A stretch of 64,000 nucleotides of DNA, from the NCBI RefSeq assembly GCF_026340255.1, contig NZ_JAPEPJ010000001.1:2783001-2847000 (forward strand), in the 5' to 3' direction. Numbering within the stretch: the first letter of the stretch is position 1; each line of letters begins with the position of its first letter. Both the position numbers and the translations under genes were made by a program. This document shows, piece after piece, positions 1 through 9,172 of the stretch. The notes below the pieces were generated by a model. The model had not been told where the DNA came from. It saw only the letters and a list, made by a program, of their open reading frames with translations, and did no database searches. Source of the stretch: Streptomyces sp. NBC_01408 (GTDB taxonomy: Bacteria; Actinomycetota; Actinomycetes; Streptomycetales; Streptomycetaceae).

Positions 1-3000
1 TCATGCTGTGGCTGTCGCCGCTGCTGACCCTCGTCGCCCTGCTCATGGCCCCGGCCCTCTGGTTCATCGCCAAGCGCAGCCGCAAGAAGCTCTTCCCCGC
101 CACCTGGTACGCCCAGAGCCAGGCCGCCGCCGTCGCGGGCGTCGTCGACGGGGCCGTGACCGGCGTCCGCGTCGTCAAGGGCTTCGGCCAGGAGGAGCAG
201 GAGACCGGCAAGCTGCGCGCCACCGGACGGCGGCTGTTCGCCGGACGGATGCGGTCCATCCGCCTCAACTCGCGGTACACCCCCGCGCTCCAGGCCGTAC
301 CCGCCCTCGGGCAGGTCGCCATCCTGGCCCTCGGCGGCTGGATGGCCACCAGGGGACAGGTCACCCTCGGCACCTTCGTCGCCTTCTCCACCTACCTCGC
401 CCAGCTCGTCGGCCCCGTGCGCATGCTCGCCATGGTCCTCACCGTCGCGCAGCAGGCCCGCGCGGGCGTCGAGCGGGTCGTCGAGCTCATCGACACCGAG
501 CCCGTCATCGCGGAGGGCACGCACACCCTGCCCGCCGACGCGCCCGCCACCGTCGAGTTCGACCGGGTCGGATTCGGGTACGACCCCGAGCGGCCCGTCC
601 TCGACGGGTTCTCCCTGTCCGTCGCGGCAGGCGAGACCGTCGCCGTCGTGGGCTCCTCCGGCAGCGGAAAATCCACCCTCTCGCTGCTCCTGCCGCGCTT
701 CTACGACGCCGACCGAGGCGCCGTCCGCGTCGGCGGGCACGACGTCCGCGACCTGACCTACGCCTCGCTGCGCGCCGCCATCGGGCTGGTCCCCGAGGAC
801 TCCTTCCTCTTCTCCGACACCATCCGCGCGAACCTCGCCTACGGGCACCCCGAGGCGACCGACGAACAGATCGAGGCCGCCGCCCGCGCCGCCCAGGCGG
901 ACGGCTTCATCCGGGACCTGCCCGCCGGCTACGACACCAAGGTCGGCGAACAGGGGCTCACCCTCTCCGGCGGCCAGCGCCAGCGCATCGCGCTCGCCCG
1001 CGCCCTCCTCACCGACCCGCGGCTGCTGCTCCTCGACGACGCCACCTCAGCCGTCGACGCCCGCGTCGAGCACGAGATCCACGAGGCGCTGCGGGCCGTC
1101 ATGGCCGGCCGCACCACCGTGCTCATCGCCCACCGCCGCTCCACGCTCGCCCTGGCCGACCGGATCGCCGTACTCGACCGCGGGCGGCTCGCCGACATCG
1201 GCACACACGAGGAGCTGGAGCGCCGCTCCGCCCTGTACCGCAGGCTGCTCACCGACCCCGACGCCCTCGGGGTCGCCTCGCCGCGGACCCCCGAGGCGCT
1301 GCCGATGGAGGAGTTCGAGCGGGACGTAGAGCGGGACCGCGCGCAGGAACTGGAACGGGACATCGAACTCGAAGCCGAGATCGACTCCGAGCCGGTCAAC
1401 GCCAAGCGCAGGGTCGCGGGCGGGATCACCCCCGAGCTGTGGCGGCGCCAGGAGGAGCGCGCCGGAGCCGCCGCCCCGGGCGCTGCGGCCACCACCACGG
1501 CCGGCCTGAGCGGTGCCCCCGGGCACTCCATGGCAGGGTCCGTCGCCGGGATGCCCGCCACCCCCGAACTGCTCGCGCAGGTGGCCGCGCTGCCGCCCGC
1601 CGACGACACGCCCGACGTGGACGAGACGAGGGCCGCGGCCGCCGAGGAGAGCTACGGCCTGCGCCGGCTGCTGGGCGGCTTCTGGGCGCCCCTCGCGATC
1701 AGCCTCGGCCTCGTCGCCGCCGACGCGGGCGCCGGGCTGCTCCTGCCGATCCTGATCCGTTACGGCATCGACCAGGGCGTCGAACAGGCCGCCCTCGGCG
1801 CCGTCTGGGCGGCCGCCGCCGTGGCCCTCGCCGTCGTCATCGGGCAGTGGGCCGCACAGTTCGCCGAGACCCGGATGACGGGCCGGACCGGCGAGCGCGT
1901 CCTGTACTCCCTCCGCGTCAAGATCTTCGCCCAGCTCCAGCGGCTCGGACTCGACTACTACGAGCGCGAACTGACCGGCAAGATCATGACCCGGATGACC
2001 ACGGACGTGGACGCCCTGTCCACCTTCCTGCAGACCGGACTCGTCACCGCCGTCGTCTCCGTCTTCACCTTCTTCGGCATCCTCGTCGCGCTGCTCGTCC
2101 TCGACGCCGAGCTCGCGCTGATCGTCTTCGCCACCCTCCCGGTGTTGGTGATCGGCACGATCGTGTTCCGCCACAAGTCGGTCGCCGCCTACGAACTCGC
2201 CCGCGACCGGGTCAGCCTCGTCAACGCCGACCTCCAGGAGTCCGTCGCCGGGCTCCGCATCGTGCAGGCCTTCCGCCGCGAGCGCTCGGGCGCCACCCGC
2301 TTCGCGGAGCGCAGCGACTCCTACCGCCAGGCCCGCGTCCGCGGCCAGTGGCTCATATCGGTGTACTTCCCCTTCGTCCAGCTGCTGTCCTCCGGAGCAG
2401 CGGCGGCCGTGCTGATCGTCGGCGCGGGCCGGGTGGAGGCCGGAACCCTCACCACCGGCGCGCTGGTCGCCTACCTGCTCTACATCGACCTGTTCTTCGC
2501 CCCGGTGCAGCAGCTCTCCCAGGTCTTCGACGGCTACCAGCAGGCCACCGTCTCCCTCGGCCGGATCCAGGGGCTGCTGCGCGAGCCCACGACCACCCCG
2601 CGTCCGGAGCACCCGCGCGCACTGCCGGAGCTGCGCGGCGAGATCGCCTTCGAGGACGTCCGCTTCCAGTACGGCACCGCCGAGGAGCGGGGGGCGAAGG
2701 GGGAGGCGCTGGCCGGCATCAGCCTGCGCATACCCGCCGGGCAGACCGTCGCCTTCGTCGGCGAGACCGGAGCGGGCAAGTCCACGCTGGTCAAGATGGT
2801 GGCCCGGTTCTACGACCCGACCTCCGGCCGGATCACCGCCGACGGCGCCGACCTGCGGGAGCTGGACCTGACGGCGTACCGCCACCGGCTCGGGGTCGTC
2901 CCCCAGGAGTCCTACCTCTTCCCGGGGACCGTCCGCGACGCCATCGCCTACGGGCGGCCCGAGGCGAGCGACGCCGAGGTGGAGGCCGCCGCCCGCGCGG

Positions 3001-3398
3001 TCGGCGCCCACGACATGATCGCCACCCTCGACGGCGGCTACCTGCACACCGTCGCCGAGCGCGGCCGCAACCTCTCCGCCGGGCAGCGCCAGCTGATCGC
3101 GCTCGCCCGCGCCGAACTCGTCGACCCGGACGTGCTGCTCCTCGACGAGGCCACCGCAGCCCTTGACCTGGCCACCGAGGCCCAGGTCAACCAGGCCACC
3201 GACCGGCTCGCGGGCAAGCGGACCACCCTGGTGGTCGCCCACCGGCTGACCACCGCCGCCCGCGCCGACCGGGTCGTGCTCATGGACCGCGGCCAGGTCG
3301 TGGAGGACGGCACCCACGCCGAACTCCTGGCCCGCGACGGCCGGTACGCCGAGCTGTGGCGCACCTTCGCGGGAGAGGACGAGCGCGCCGCGGCCTGA
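1..3398 (+). CDS. Tandem-fused ABC exporter (5' end outside window)
   Basis: Two ABC-exporter halves fused in one chain of at least 1131 residues; the first transmembrane helices lie left of the window. Numbering from the ATG at base 3: the end of TMD1, NBD1 with Walker A GSSGSGKST (217-225), signature LSGGQ (from 321) and Walker B LLLLDD (341-346), an acidic Ala-rich linker (about 420-550), TMD2, then NBD2 with Walker A GETGAGKST (from 920), signature LSAGQ (1024-1028) and Walker B with Glu1049. NBD1 has Asp346 where the catalytic glutamate is expected, and NBD2 has LSAGQ instead of LSGGQ. Both changes fall in the same composite ATP site, as in asymmetric heterodimeric multidrug/lipid exporters. 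The substrate cannot be told from sequence. The gene is convergent with the EF-hand gene, with only 25 bp between stops. Confidence 0.92.
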   Translation, partial: MLWLSPLLTLVALLMAPALWFIAKRSRKKLFPATWYAQSQAAAVAGVVDGAVTGVRVVKGFGQEEQETGKLRATGRRLFAGRMRSIRLNSRYTPALQAVPALGQVAILALGGWMATRGQVTLGTFVAFSTYLAQLVGPVRMLAMVLTVAQQARAGVERVVELIDTEPVIAEGTHTLPADAPATVEFDRVGFGYDPERPVLDGFSLSVAAGETVAVVGSSGSGKSTLSLLLPRFYDADRGAVRVGGHDVRDLTYASLRAAIGLVPEDSFLFSDTIRANLAYGHPEATDEQIEAAARAAQADGFIRDLPAGYDTKVGEQGLTLSGGQRQRIALARALLTDPRLLLLDDATSAVDARVEHEIHEALRAVMAGRTTVLIAHRRSTLALADRIAVLDRGRLADIGTHEELERRSALYRRLLTDPDALGVASPRTPEALPMEEFERDVERDRAQELERDIELEAEIDSEPVNAKRRVAGGITPELWRRQEERAGAAAPGAAATTTAGLSGAPGHSMAGSVAGMPATPELLAQVAALPPADDTPDVDETRAAAAEESYGLRRLLGGFWAPLAISLGLVAADAGAGLLLPILIRYGIDQGVEQAALGAVWAAAAVALAVVIGQWAAQFAETRMTGRTGERVLYSLRVKIFAQLQRLGLDYYERELTGKIMTRMTTDVDALSTFLQTGLVTAVVSVFTFFGILVALLVLDAELALIVFATLPVLVIGTIVFRHKSVAAYELARDRVSLVNADLQESVAGLRIVQAFRRERSGATRFAERSDSYRQARVRGQWLISVYFPFVQLLSSGAAAAVLIVGAGRVEAGTLTTGALVAYLLYIDLFFAPVQQLSQVFDGYQQATVSLGRIQGLLREPTTTPRPEHPRALPELRGEIAFEDVRFQYGTAEERGAKGEALAGISLRIPAGQTVAFVGETGAGKSTLVKMVARFYDPTSGRITADGADLRELDLTAYRHRLGVVPQESYLFPGTVRDAIAYGRPEASDAEVEAAARAVGAHDMIATLDGGYLHTVAERGRNLSAGQRQLIALARAELVDPDVLLLDEATAALDLATEAQVNQATDRLAGKRTTLVVAHRLTTAARADRVVLMDRGQVVEDGTHAELLARDGRYAELWRTFAGEDERAAA

Positions 3399-3423
3399 CG
3401 GGCGGACGGCCGCGGCCCGTGGC

Positions 3424-3978
3424 TCAGAGTTCGCCGAAGAGCAGGTTGCCCGGGGCTTCCTCGTCGGTGCCCGTGTAGTACTCGCGGACGGCGGCGAGGA
3501 GTTCGTCCACGGACAGGGTGCCGTCCCCGTCCGTGTCGATCCGGCGGAAGAGGGTCTCCGTGTCGGTGAAGCTCAGCCTCGTGTCGAAGGCCTCCTGGCC
3601 CTTGTGGAACTCCTCCGGGCTGATGCGGCCGTCGCCGTCGGTGTCGACGACCGTCAGGAAGGCCTCCATCATCGGCCGGAACGAGCGGTCGTAGGCGGGC
3701 CCGCCGTCCGCGTAGAGCCGGGTCATGCCCAGCTTGTACTCCTCGGGCGTGACCTTGCCGTCCCGGTCGAGGTCCAGCTCGGTGAAGAGCTCCTGCCAGA
3801 AGCCGACCAGACCGGTCATCACCTGCGTGGCCTTCGGCGAGTCGGCGGGCTCGGCGAGGGCCGACAGCAGCCGGGACCCGAGCGCGATGATGTCGTGCTC
3901 GTCGATGCCCCCGCTTCCGTCGGCGTCCAGGTGCGTGAAGGCGCGCTCCAGCTTGCGGTCGAGGAGGTCGGTCGTCAT
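3424..3978 (-). CDS. Four-EF-hand calcium-binding protein (calerythrin-like)
   Basis: A 184-residue soluble protein with four 12-residue EF-hand loops at 18-29, 69-80, 112-123 and 148-159. Each begins with Asp, has Gly at position 6 and ends in Asp or Glu (for example DTDGDGRISPEE at 112). The size and two-pair layout match calerythrin/sarcoplasmic calcium-binding proteins, which buffer or sense Ca2+ in the cytoplasm of actinomycetes. There is no signal peptide. The ATG at 3978 follows an AAAGG-type ribosome site. A 7-bp inverted repeat (ACTCCCC at 4049, GGGGAGT ending at 4071) lies about 75 bp upstream and could be regulatory. The family assignment is secure; the physiological role is unknown. 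Confidence 0.9.
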   Translation of the reverse strand: MTTDLLDRKLERAFTHLDADGSGGIDEHDIIALGSRLLSALAEPADSPKATQVMTGLVGFWQELFTELDLDRDGKVTPEEYKLGMTRLYADGGPAYDRSFRPMMEAFLTVVDTDGDGRISPEEFHKGQEAFDTRLSFTDTETLFRRIDTDGDGTLSVDELLAAVREYYTGTDEEAPGNLLFGEL

Positions 3979-4242
3979 ATGAGGTGCCTTTCGCGGCTAC
4001 GGTGAGCGGATCGCTGGTCACCTAGCGTAGTGGCCCGGTCGATCGTGAACTCCCCTTCTCCCCGGGGGAGTCGTGGATGCACTCGTACGGGGCGGGGGCG
4101 GCCGGTGCGGGTGTGCGACCCGTCGCGGACCGGTACGCGACGGGGGTGACCGCCCGGGTCCTTGCGCGCCGCAACCTTCGGGGCGGGTGCGGGCGTCGTA
4201 CGTGCGTGCGTTCGTTGTGCGTACGACCGATCGGGGGGCAGG

Positions 4243-4644
4243 GTGGTTCAGGGGCGGAAGGGGCGCGGCCGGCGGATCGCGGTCCTGGGGGTGTTCGGGG
4301 CGGCGCTGTGGCTCGGCGTCGGCGGGCTGTTCCCGGCTCCGGCCGCGCAGGCCGCGGCGGGGGGCTGCGCGGGGCGGCTGGCCAAGACCCTGCCGTTCGC
4401 GACGGGTGAGGTGCGCGTGTACAAGAGCCGCACCCGGGCCTGCGCGGTGACGGTGGCCCGCGGGCCCGGGGAGCGGCGGCAGATGACGGTGAGCATCCAG
4501 CCGCGCGGCGGGGTCCCCGTCCGCGACTCCGGGCGATTCACCCGATATGCCGGGCCTGTCATGGTCGGTGCGATCAGCCGCTGTGTGTATGTAAAGGGGG
4601 ACGTGGGCGGCGGATCGGCTGATTCCGGCTGGATCCTGTGCTGA
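4243..4644 (+). CDS. Small secreted protein of unknown function
   Basis: About 133 residues from the GTG at 4243, which follows a G-rich ribosome site. In-frame codons continue upstream to 4162, but that leader is Arg/Cys-rich and would bury the signal peptide. The N-terminus is a Sec-type signal: a basic stretch (QGRKGRGRR), a hydrophobic core (IAVLGVFGAALWLGVGGL) and an Ala-rich cleavage region (AQAAA). The mature part is about 95 residues with four cysteines (for example GGCAG near its start and a C-terminal ILC), which could form two disulfides outside the cell. I do not recognise the family. It is followed by the S37 peptidase gene on the same strand after 84 bp. Confidence 0.6.
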   Translation: MVQGRKGRGRRIAVLGVFGAALWLGVGGLFPAPAAQAAAGGCAGRLAKTLPFATGEVRVYKSRTRACAVTVARGPGERRQMTVSIQPRGGVPVRDSGRFTRYAGPVMVGAISRCVYVKGDVGGGSADSGWILC

Positions 4645-4728
4645 GGGTGCGACCCAACTAGGTCTGTTCAGCAGCGTGTTGGCCCGGCTAGGTTCACGGC
4701 GACCGAAGTGAACTCAAGGGGAGGGTGA

Positions 4729-6162
4729 ATGCGCAAGACGCTCGGATGGCTGCTGTCGCTCGTGGTGCTGATCGGCACCATGGGCGCGGCCGGCTCCACG
4801 GCACATGCGGCCACCGCCGCAGGGCCGGCGGCCGCCACGGACATCAAGGACCAGATCCTCGGCATTCCCGGGATGAGCCTGATCGAGGAGAAGCCGTACC
4901 CCGGCTACCGCTTCTTCGTACTGAACTACGAGCAGCCGGTCGACCACCGGCAGCCGTGGAAGGGCACCTTCAAGCAGCGCATGACCCTGCTGCACAAGGA
5001 CGTCTCGCGGCCGACGGTCTTCTTCACCTCCGGCTACAACGTCAACACCAACCCGCGCCGCAGTGAGCCGACGACCATCGTCGACGGCAACCAGGTGTCC
5101 ATGGAGTATCGGTTCTTCACACCCTCCCGGCCCGACGCGGCCAACTGGGCGAACCTGGACATCTGGCAGGCCGCCAGCGACCAGCACCGCATCTTCGCCG
5201 CCCTGAAGAAGATCTACACCAAGAACTGGCTGGCCACGGGCGGCAGCAAGGGCGGTATGACGGCGACCTACTACGAGCGCTTCTACCCGCGCGACATGGA
5301 CGGCGTCGTCGCGTACGTCGCGCCCAACGACGTCGTCAACAACGAGGACTCGGCCTACGACCGGTTCTTCGCCAAGGTCGGCACCAAGGAGTGCCGCGAC
5401 AAGCTGAACGCGGTGCAGCGCGAGGCGCTCGTACGCCGCGAGCCGCTGGAGGCCAAGTACGCGGTCGCCGCCGCCGAGAACGGCTGGACCTTCACCACCG
5501 TCGGTGACCTCGACAAGGCCTACGAGGCCGTCGTGCTCGACTACGTGTGGGCCTTCTGGCAGTACAGCCTGCTCGCCGACTGCGCCGCCGTCCCGGCCGC
5601 CGCCACCGCCACGGACCAGGAGATCTGGGACACGATCGACGCGATCTCCGGCTTCTCCGCCTACGCCGACCAGGGCCTGGCGACGTACACCCCGTACTAC
5701 TACCAGGCGGGCACCCAGCTCGGCTCTCCGGACATCAAGCAGCCGCACCTCAAGGGCCTGAGCCGCTACGGCTACCAGCCGCCGCGCAACTTCGTGCCCC
5801 GCGACATCCCCATGACCTTCCAGCCGGGAGCCATGAAGGACATCGACACCTGGGTGCGCGACAACGCGAACCAGATGCTGTTCGTGTACGGGCAGAACGA
5901 CCCCTGGGGCGCCGAGCCGTTCCACCTCGGCTACGGGGTCCGCGACAGCCACGTCATGACCGCGCCGGGCGCCAACCACGGAGCCAACGTCGCCCAGCTG
6001 CTCGACGGCGAGAAGGACCTCGCGACCGCCAGGATCCTGAAGTGGGCCGGGGTCGCCCCGGCCGCCGCGCTCGCCGACGCAGGCAAGGCGGCGCCGCTGG
6101 CGGCGCCGGACGCGCAGCTCGACCAGCGCGACCTGGAGCGCGAGCCGCAGCTGCGGCCGTAG
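4729..6162 (+). CDS. Secreted S37-family (PS-10) serine peptidase
   Basis: A 477-residue exported hydrolase of the peptidase S37 family (type protein: Streptomyces PS-10), which releases short peptides from the N-terminus of substrates outside the cell. The signal peptide covers residues 1 to about 27 (ending STAHA). The alpha/beta-hydrolase nucleophile motif GGSKGG places Ser173. Asp391 (in FVYGQNDPWG) and His417 (in GANHGAN) are the likely remaining triad members. The ATG at 4729 sits 5 nt after a strong AAGGGGAGGG ribosome site. The gene ends just before a perfect 18-bp terminator hairpin and is convergent with the GH3 gene. Family assignment rests on the GGSKGGM context and overall length. 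Confidence 0.85.
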   Translation: MRKTLGWLLSLVVLIGTMGAAGSTAHAATAAGPAAATDIKDQILGIPGMSLIEEKPYPGYRFFVLNYEQPVDHRQPWKGTFKQRMTLLHKDVSRPTVFFTSGYNVNTNPRRSEPTTIVDGNQVSMEYRFFTPSRPDAANWANLDIWQAASDQHRIFAALKKIYTKNWLATGGSKGGMTATYYERFYPRDMDGVVAYVAPNDVVNNEDSAYDRFFAKVGTKECRDKLNAVQREALVRREPLEAKYAVAAAENGWTFTTVGDLDKAYEAVVLDYVWAFWQYSLLADCAAVPAAATATDQEIWDTIDAISGFSAYADQGLATYTPYYYQAGTQLGSPDIKQPHLKGLSRYGYQPPRNFVPRDIPMTFQPGAMKDIDTWVRDNANQMLFVYGQNDPWGAEPFHLGYGVRDSHVMTAPGANHGANVAQLLDGEKDLATARILKWAGVAPAAALADAGKAAPLAAPDAQLDQRDLEREPQLRP

Positions 6163-6187
6163 CGCCTCCCCGTCGGGCCGCGGGTTA

Positions 6188-6245
6188 GGGGGTGTCCGGT
6201 GGATCGGGGCGGGCCGGGCCCGGCCTTGATCCACCGGACACCCCC
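6188..6245. terminator. Bidirectional terminator hairpin
   Basis: A perfect 18-bp inverted repeat (6188-6205 GGGGGTGTCCGGTGGATC, partner 6228-6245) with a 22-nt GC-rich loop. It sits between the stops of two convergent genes, the S37 peptidase and the GH3 enzyme. There is no T tract, as is usual for Streptomyces terminators. Confidence 0.85.
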
Positions 6246-6246
6246 C

Positions 6247-8085
6247 CTAGTACGTCAGCCCGTGGCCCAGCGGGTAGCGGCCCGGGACGGGGACCGGGAG
6301 GCGGCCCGAGGGGCGCACCGCCCCGGTCAGCACCCGGGCCGCCGCCCGCATCTCCACATCCGTCCAGGAGTACGTCGCCAGCTCCGCCGCGCACTGTGGC
6401 AGCCGGGCCGGGTCGTACGGGTTGCGGACCGCCACGACGACCACCGGCACCCCGGTGGCCAGCAGTTCCGTGACCAGCTTGCGCTGGGGGCTGTCCCCCT
6501 CGGGGACGTTGTACGTGCACACCAGGACCGCCGCGTGGCCGGGCGCCTCGGCCGCCGCGCGGGCCGGCGGCGCCGCCGTGGCCCGGCAGCCCAGGGCGGT
6601 CAGCTCCCGGGCCAGTACGGCCGTAGGGGGCCCCGTCGTACCGCTGGGGGACGCCGGGTCGGTCCCGGTGACCAGCAGCCGGGGGCCCGCCGCCGCGTCC
6701 AGCGGGAGCAGCTTCACCGGATTGGCCAGCAGGGTCGTCGTACCGGCCGCGATCTCGTCGGCCGCGGCCAGGTGCTCCGGGATGCCGACCGACCGGTCCA
6801 CCCCTTCCGCCGTGGGCCGCGCCTCCTCGAACAGGCCCCGGCGGGCCTTCAGTTCCAGGATGCGCAGCACCGACTCCTCGATGCGCTCCTCCGTCAGCTC
6901 GCCCGCCTCGACGGCGGCCAGCACACTGCGGTGCGCGAGCCCCAGGTCCGGCGGGTTCAGCAGCTGGTCGCAGCCCGCCTTCAGGGCCAGTACGGGCACC
7001 CGGTCGTCCCCGTACTTCTGGCGGACCCCGGCCATGTCGAGGGCGTCGGTGACCACCACCCCCCGGAAGCCCAGGCGTTCGCGCAGGATGCCGGTGACGA
7101 TCGGCCGCGAGAGGGTCGCCGGGTCCCCCGAGGGATCCAGCGCGGGGAAGACGATGTGCGCCGTCATGACGGCGTCCACGCCCGCCTCCACCGCGGCCCG
7201 GAAGGGCGGCTCGTCCAGCTCCTCCCATACGGCGCGGGTGTGCCGCATCACCGGCAGACCGACGTGGCTGTCGGTCTCGGTGTCCCCGTGGCCGGGGAAG
7301 TGCTTGGCGGTGGCGGCCACCCCGGCGCCCTGGTAGCCGCGGACCTGGGCGTCGACCAGCGCCGCCACCGCGCGCGGGTCCGAGCCGAAGGAGCGGACAC
7401 CGATGACCGGATTGGCGGGATTGACGTTGACGTCGGCCACCGGCGCGTAGTCCTGCCGGATGCCCATGGCGGCCAGTTCGGTGCCCGCGATGCGCGCGGC
7501 CCGGCGGACCTCGCCGGTGGACCCGGCCGCGCCGTGCAGCGCGCCCAGGGCCATCGCTCCCGGGAACAGGGTGGCGGGCCTGCCGATCCGGGCGATGATG
7601 CCGTGCTCCTGGTCGGTGGAGAGCAGCAGCGGGACCCGCGGGCCGCTGTCCAGGGCGGCCCGCTGGAGGCCGGCCGAGAGCTCGGCGATCTGGTGCGGGG
7701 TACGGGTGTTGTGGGCCCAGGCGAAGTAGATGATCCCGCCGAGGTGGTAGCGGGAGACCAGCTCGGCCGCGGTGCGCACCCCGAACAGCTCCAGGTTCTT
7801 CTGGGCGTCCGCCGCATCGGGATCGGTCGCCGAATGCCCGTAGGCCCGGGAGACGAAGAGCTGCCCGACCTTCTCGGCCAGGCTCATCCCCTCCACCAGG
7901 CGGCGCAGCCGGGCCCGGTCGGGCCGGTGGCCCGGACGGTCCAGGGGGTCCCGGCCGGGGTTGCGCGAGTCGTCGGGAACGGGCGCGGGGCGGCCCCCCA
8001 TGACGGCGGAGGCGGCCCCGGCGGCCGTGACGGCGGCCAGGGCGGCCACGGCGAGCAGGGTCCGGCGGGAGGCTTCGTACGGCAC
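6247..8085 (-). CDS. GH3 family beta-N-acetylhexosaminidase-like enzyme, exported
   Basis: A 612-residue glycoside hydrolase family 3 protein. The NagZ-type motif KHFPGHGDTETDSH at 261-274 carries the Asp-His acid/base dyad on a flexible loop, and Asp347 (in VTDALDM) is the expected nucleophile. The C-terminal half is the GH3 C-terminal domain, ending in the usual YPLGHGLTY. NagZ-motif enzymes cleave beta-N-acetylglucosaminides from peptidoglycan or chitin fragments. The N-terminus (SRRTLLAVAALAAV, then Ala-rich) fits a Tat signal peptide, so the enzyme is probably exported, possibly as a membrane-anchored form. The start is the GTG at 8085. LysR gene 8122-9072 lies upstream on the same strand, 36 bp away. 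Confidence 0.88.
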   Translation of the reverse strand: MPYEASRRTLLAVAALAAVTAAGAASAVMGGRPAPVPDDSRNPGRDPLDRPGHRPDRARLRRLVEGMSLAEKVGQLFVSRAYGHSATDPDAADAQKNLELFGVRTAAELVSRYHLGGIIYFAWAHNTRTPHQIAELSAGLQRAALDSGPRVPLLLSTDQEHGIIARIGRPATLFPGAMALGALHGAAGSTGEVRRAARIAGTELAAMGIRQDYAPVADVNVNPANPVIGVRSFGSDPRAVAALVDAQVRGYQGAGVAATAKHFPGHGDTETDSHVGLPVMRHTRAVWEELDEPPFRAAVEAGVDAVMTAHIVFPALDPSGDPATLSRPIVTGILRERLGFRGVVVTDALDMAGVRQKYGDDRVPVLALKAGCDQLLNPPDLGLAHRSVLAAVEAGELTEERIEESVLRILELKARRGLFEEARPTAEGVDRSVGIPEHLAAADEIAAGTTTLLANPVKLLPLDAAAGPRLLVTGTDPASPSGTTGPPTAVLARELTALGCRATAAPPARAAAEAPGHAAVLVCTYNVPEGDSPQRKLVTELLATGVPVVVVAVRNPYDPARLPQCAAELATYSWTDVEMRAAARVLTGAVRPSGRLPVPVPGRYPLGHGLTY

Positions 8086-8121
8086 GCGCCGGACCCTACT
8101 GCGGGGCCGGGCCCCGAGGCG

Positions 8122-9072
8122 TCAAGGACACTCGGGGGGTCCCCCGGAAGTGGGCCCCGGCCGGGGCGGCTCCGGCTGCCCGGCCCAGTGCTCCTGAAGG
8201 GCCCGTACGGCCTCGGTGATCGCCGGGCGGCGGGCCGCTCCGGTCCGCCACAGGGCGTACAGCCGCCGTACGGGGCCCGGCTCCAGGCGGACGGCCACCG
8301 CTCCGGGCGGCAGCGCGCCGGTGCCCAGCCGGGGGACGACCGCCACCCCGAGCCCGGCGGCGACCAGCGCGACGACGGTGTGGTTCTCCTCGGCCACGTG
8401 CGCGATGTCGGGTTCGAAGCCGGCCGTGCGCAGGGTCCGCACCAGCCAGTCGTGGCAGACCCGGCCGGGCGGCGGGCACACCCAGCGCTGGCCGCCGAGC
8501 TCGGCCCGGCTGACGACCCGCCGAGTGGTGAAGGGATGCCCGGCCGGGACCACCAGGTCGCACAGGTCGTCCCCGATCACCGCCTGCTCGATCCCCTCCG
8601 GCGCCGGCAGGGGGGCGATGTCCCAGTCGTGGGCCACCGCCAGATCGGTGACGCCGCGGGCCACCAGGTCCACGGACAGGTGGGGGTCCACCTCTGTGAG
8701 CCGTACGTCCAGCGCCGGATGACGGCGGGCCAGGTCGGCCAGCACGCCCGGCAGCAGCCCGCGAGCCGCCGAGGCGAACGCGGCCACCGTCAGCAGGCCG
8801 CTCGGCTGCCCGCGCCGCTCCTCCAGGGTGGTCTCGGCGCGCTCGACGATGGCCAGCAGCTCCTGGGCCGTGTCCGCCAGGTGCCGGGCCTCCTCGGTCA
8901 GCGCGACACCCCGGCCCCGCCGCTCCAGCAGGGTGGTCCGGGTCTCCCGCTCCAGCTTGGCGATCTGCTGCGAGACCGCGGAGGGGGTGTAGCCGAGGGC
9001 GGCCGCCGCGCCCGCGACCGAACCGTGGACGGAGACGGCGTGCAGGGCGCGCAGCCGGGCGAGGTCGAGCAT
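8122..9072 (-). CDS. LysR-family transcriptional regulator
   Basis: 316 residues. A winged helix-turn-helix fills residues 3-62 (GSVAGAAAALGYTPSAVSQQ recognition region), followed by a linker helix and a type-2 periplasmic-binding-like effector domain to about 300. The gene is divergent from an EamA transporter gene, with 100 bp between the starts. That is the classic LysR arrangement, so control of the transporter and autoregulation are the natural inference. The shared intergenic region has an AAGC-AAT-GCTT inverted repeat and a repeated TGCTTCATC word. The C-terminus is Pro-rich. The effector is not predictable. Confidence 0.9.
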   Translation of the reverse strand: MLDLARLRALHAVSVHGSVAGAAAALGYTPSAVSQQIAKLERETRTTLLERRGRGVALTEEARHLADTAQELLAIVERAETTLEERRGQPSGLLTVAAFASAARGLLPGVLADLARRHPALDVRLTEVDPHLSVDLVARGVTDLAVAHDWDIAPLPAPEGIEQAVIGDDLCDLVVPAGHPFTTRRVVSRAELGGQRWVCPPPGRVCHDWLVRTLRTAGFEPDIAHVAEENHTVVALVAAGLGVAVVPRLGTGALPPGAVAVRLEPGPVRRLYALWRTGAARRPAITEAVRALQEHWAGQPEPPRPGPTSGGPPECP

Positions 9073-9101
9073 GGATCCATCGTGGCAGCCGCCCCACCCG
9101 T

Positions 9102-9150
9102 AAGCAATGCTTCATCCATCCCGGAAGAGATCCGCGCTGGTGCTTCATCG
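9102..9150. promoter_or_regulatory. Candidate LysR operator region
   Basis: Between the divergent LysR and EamA genes the sequence has an inverted repeat AAGC-AAT-GCTT (9102-9112) and two direct copies of TGCTTCATC, the second starting near 9142. Placement and symmetry suggest binding by the divergent regulator. No exact T-N11-A core is seen, so this is tentative. Confidence 0.35.
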
Positions 9151-9172
9151 TCGGGGGGCCGATGCTCGGAGC

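Noticed and set aside
1047..3317. Long open frame on the minus strand opposite the ABC exporter
   Set aside because: It mirrors the codon bias of the real gene, is Gly/Asp/Val-rich without any domain, and has no ribosome site.
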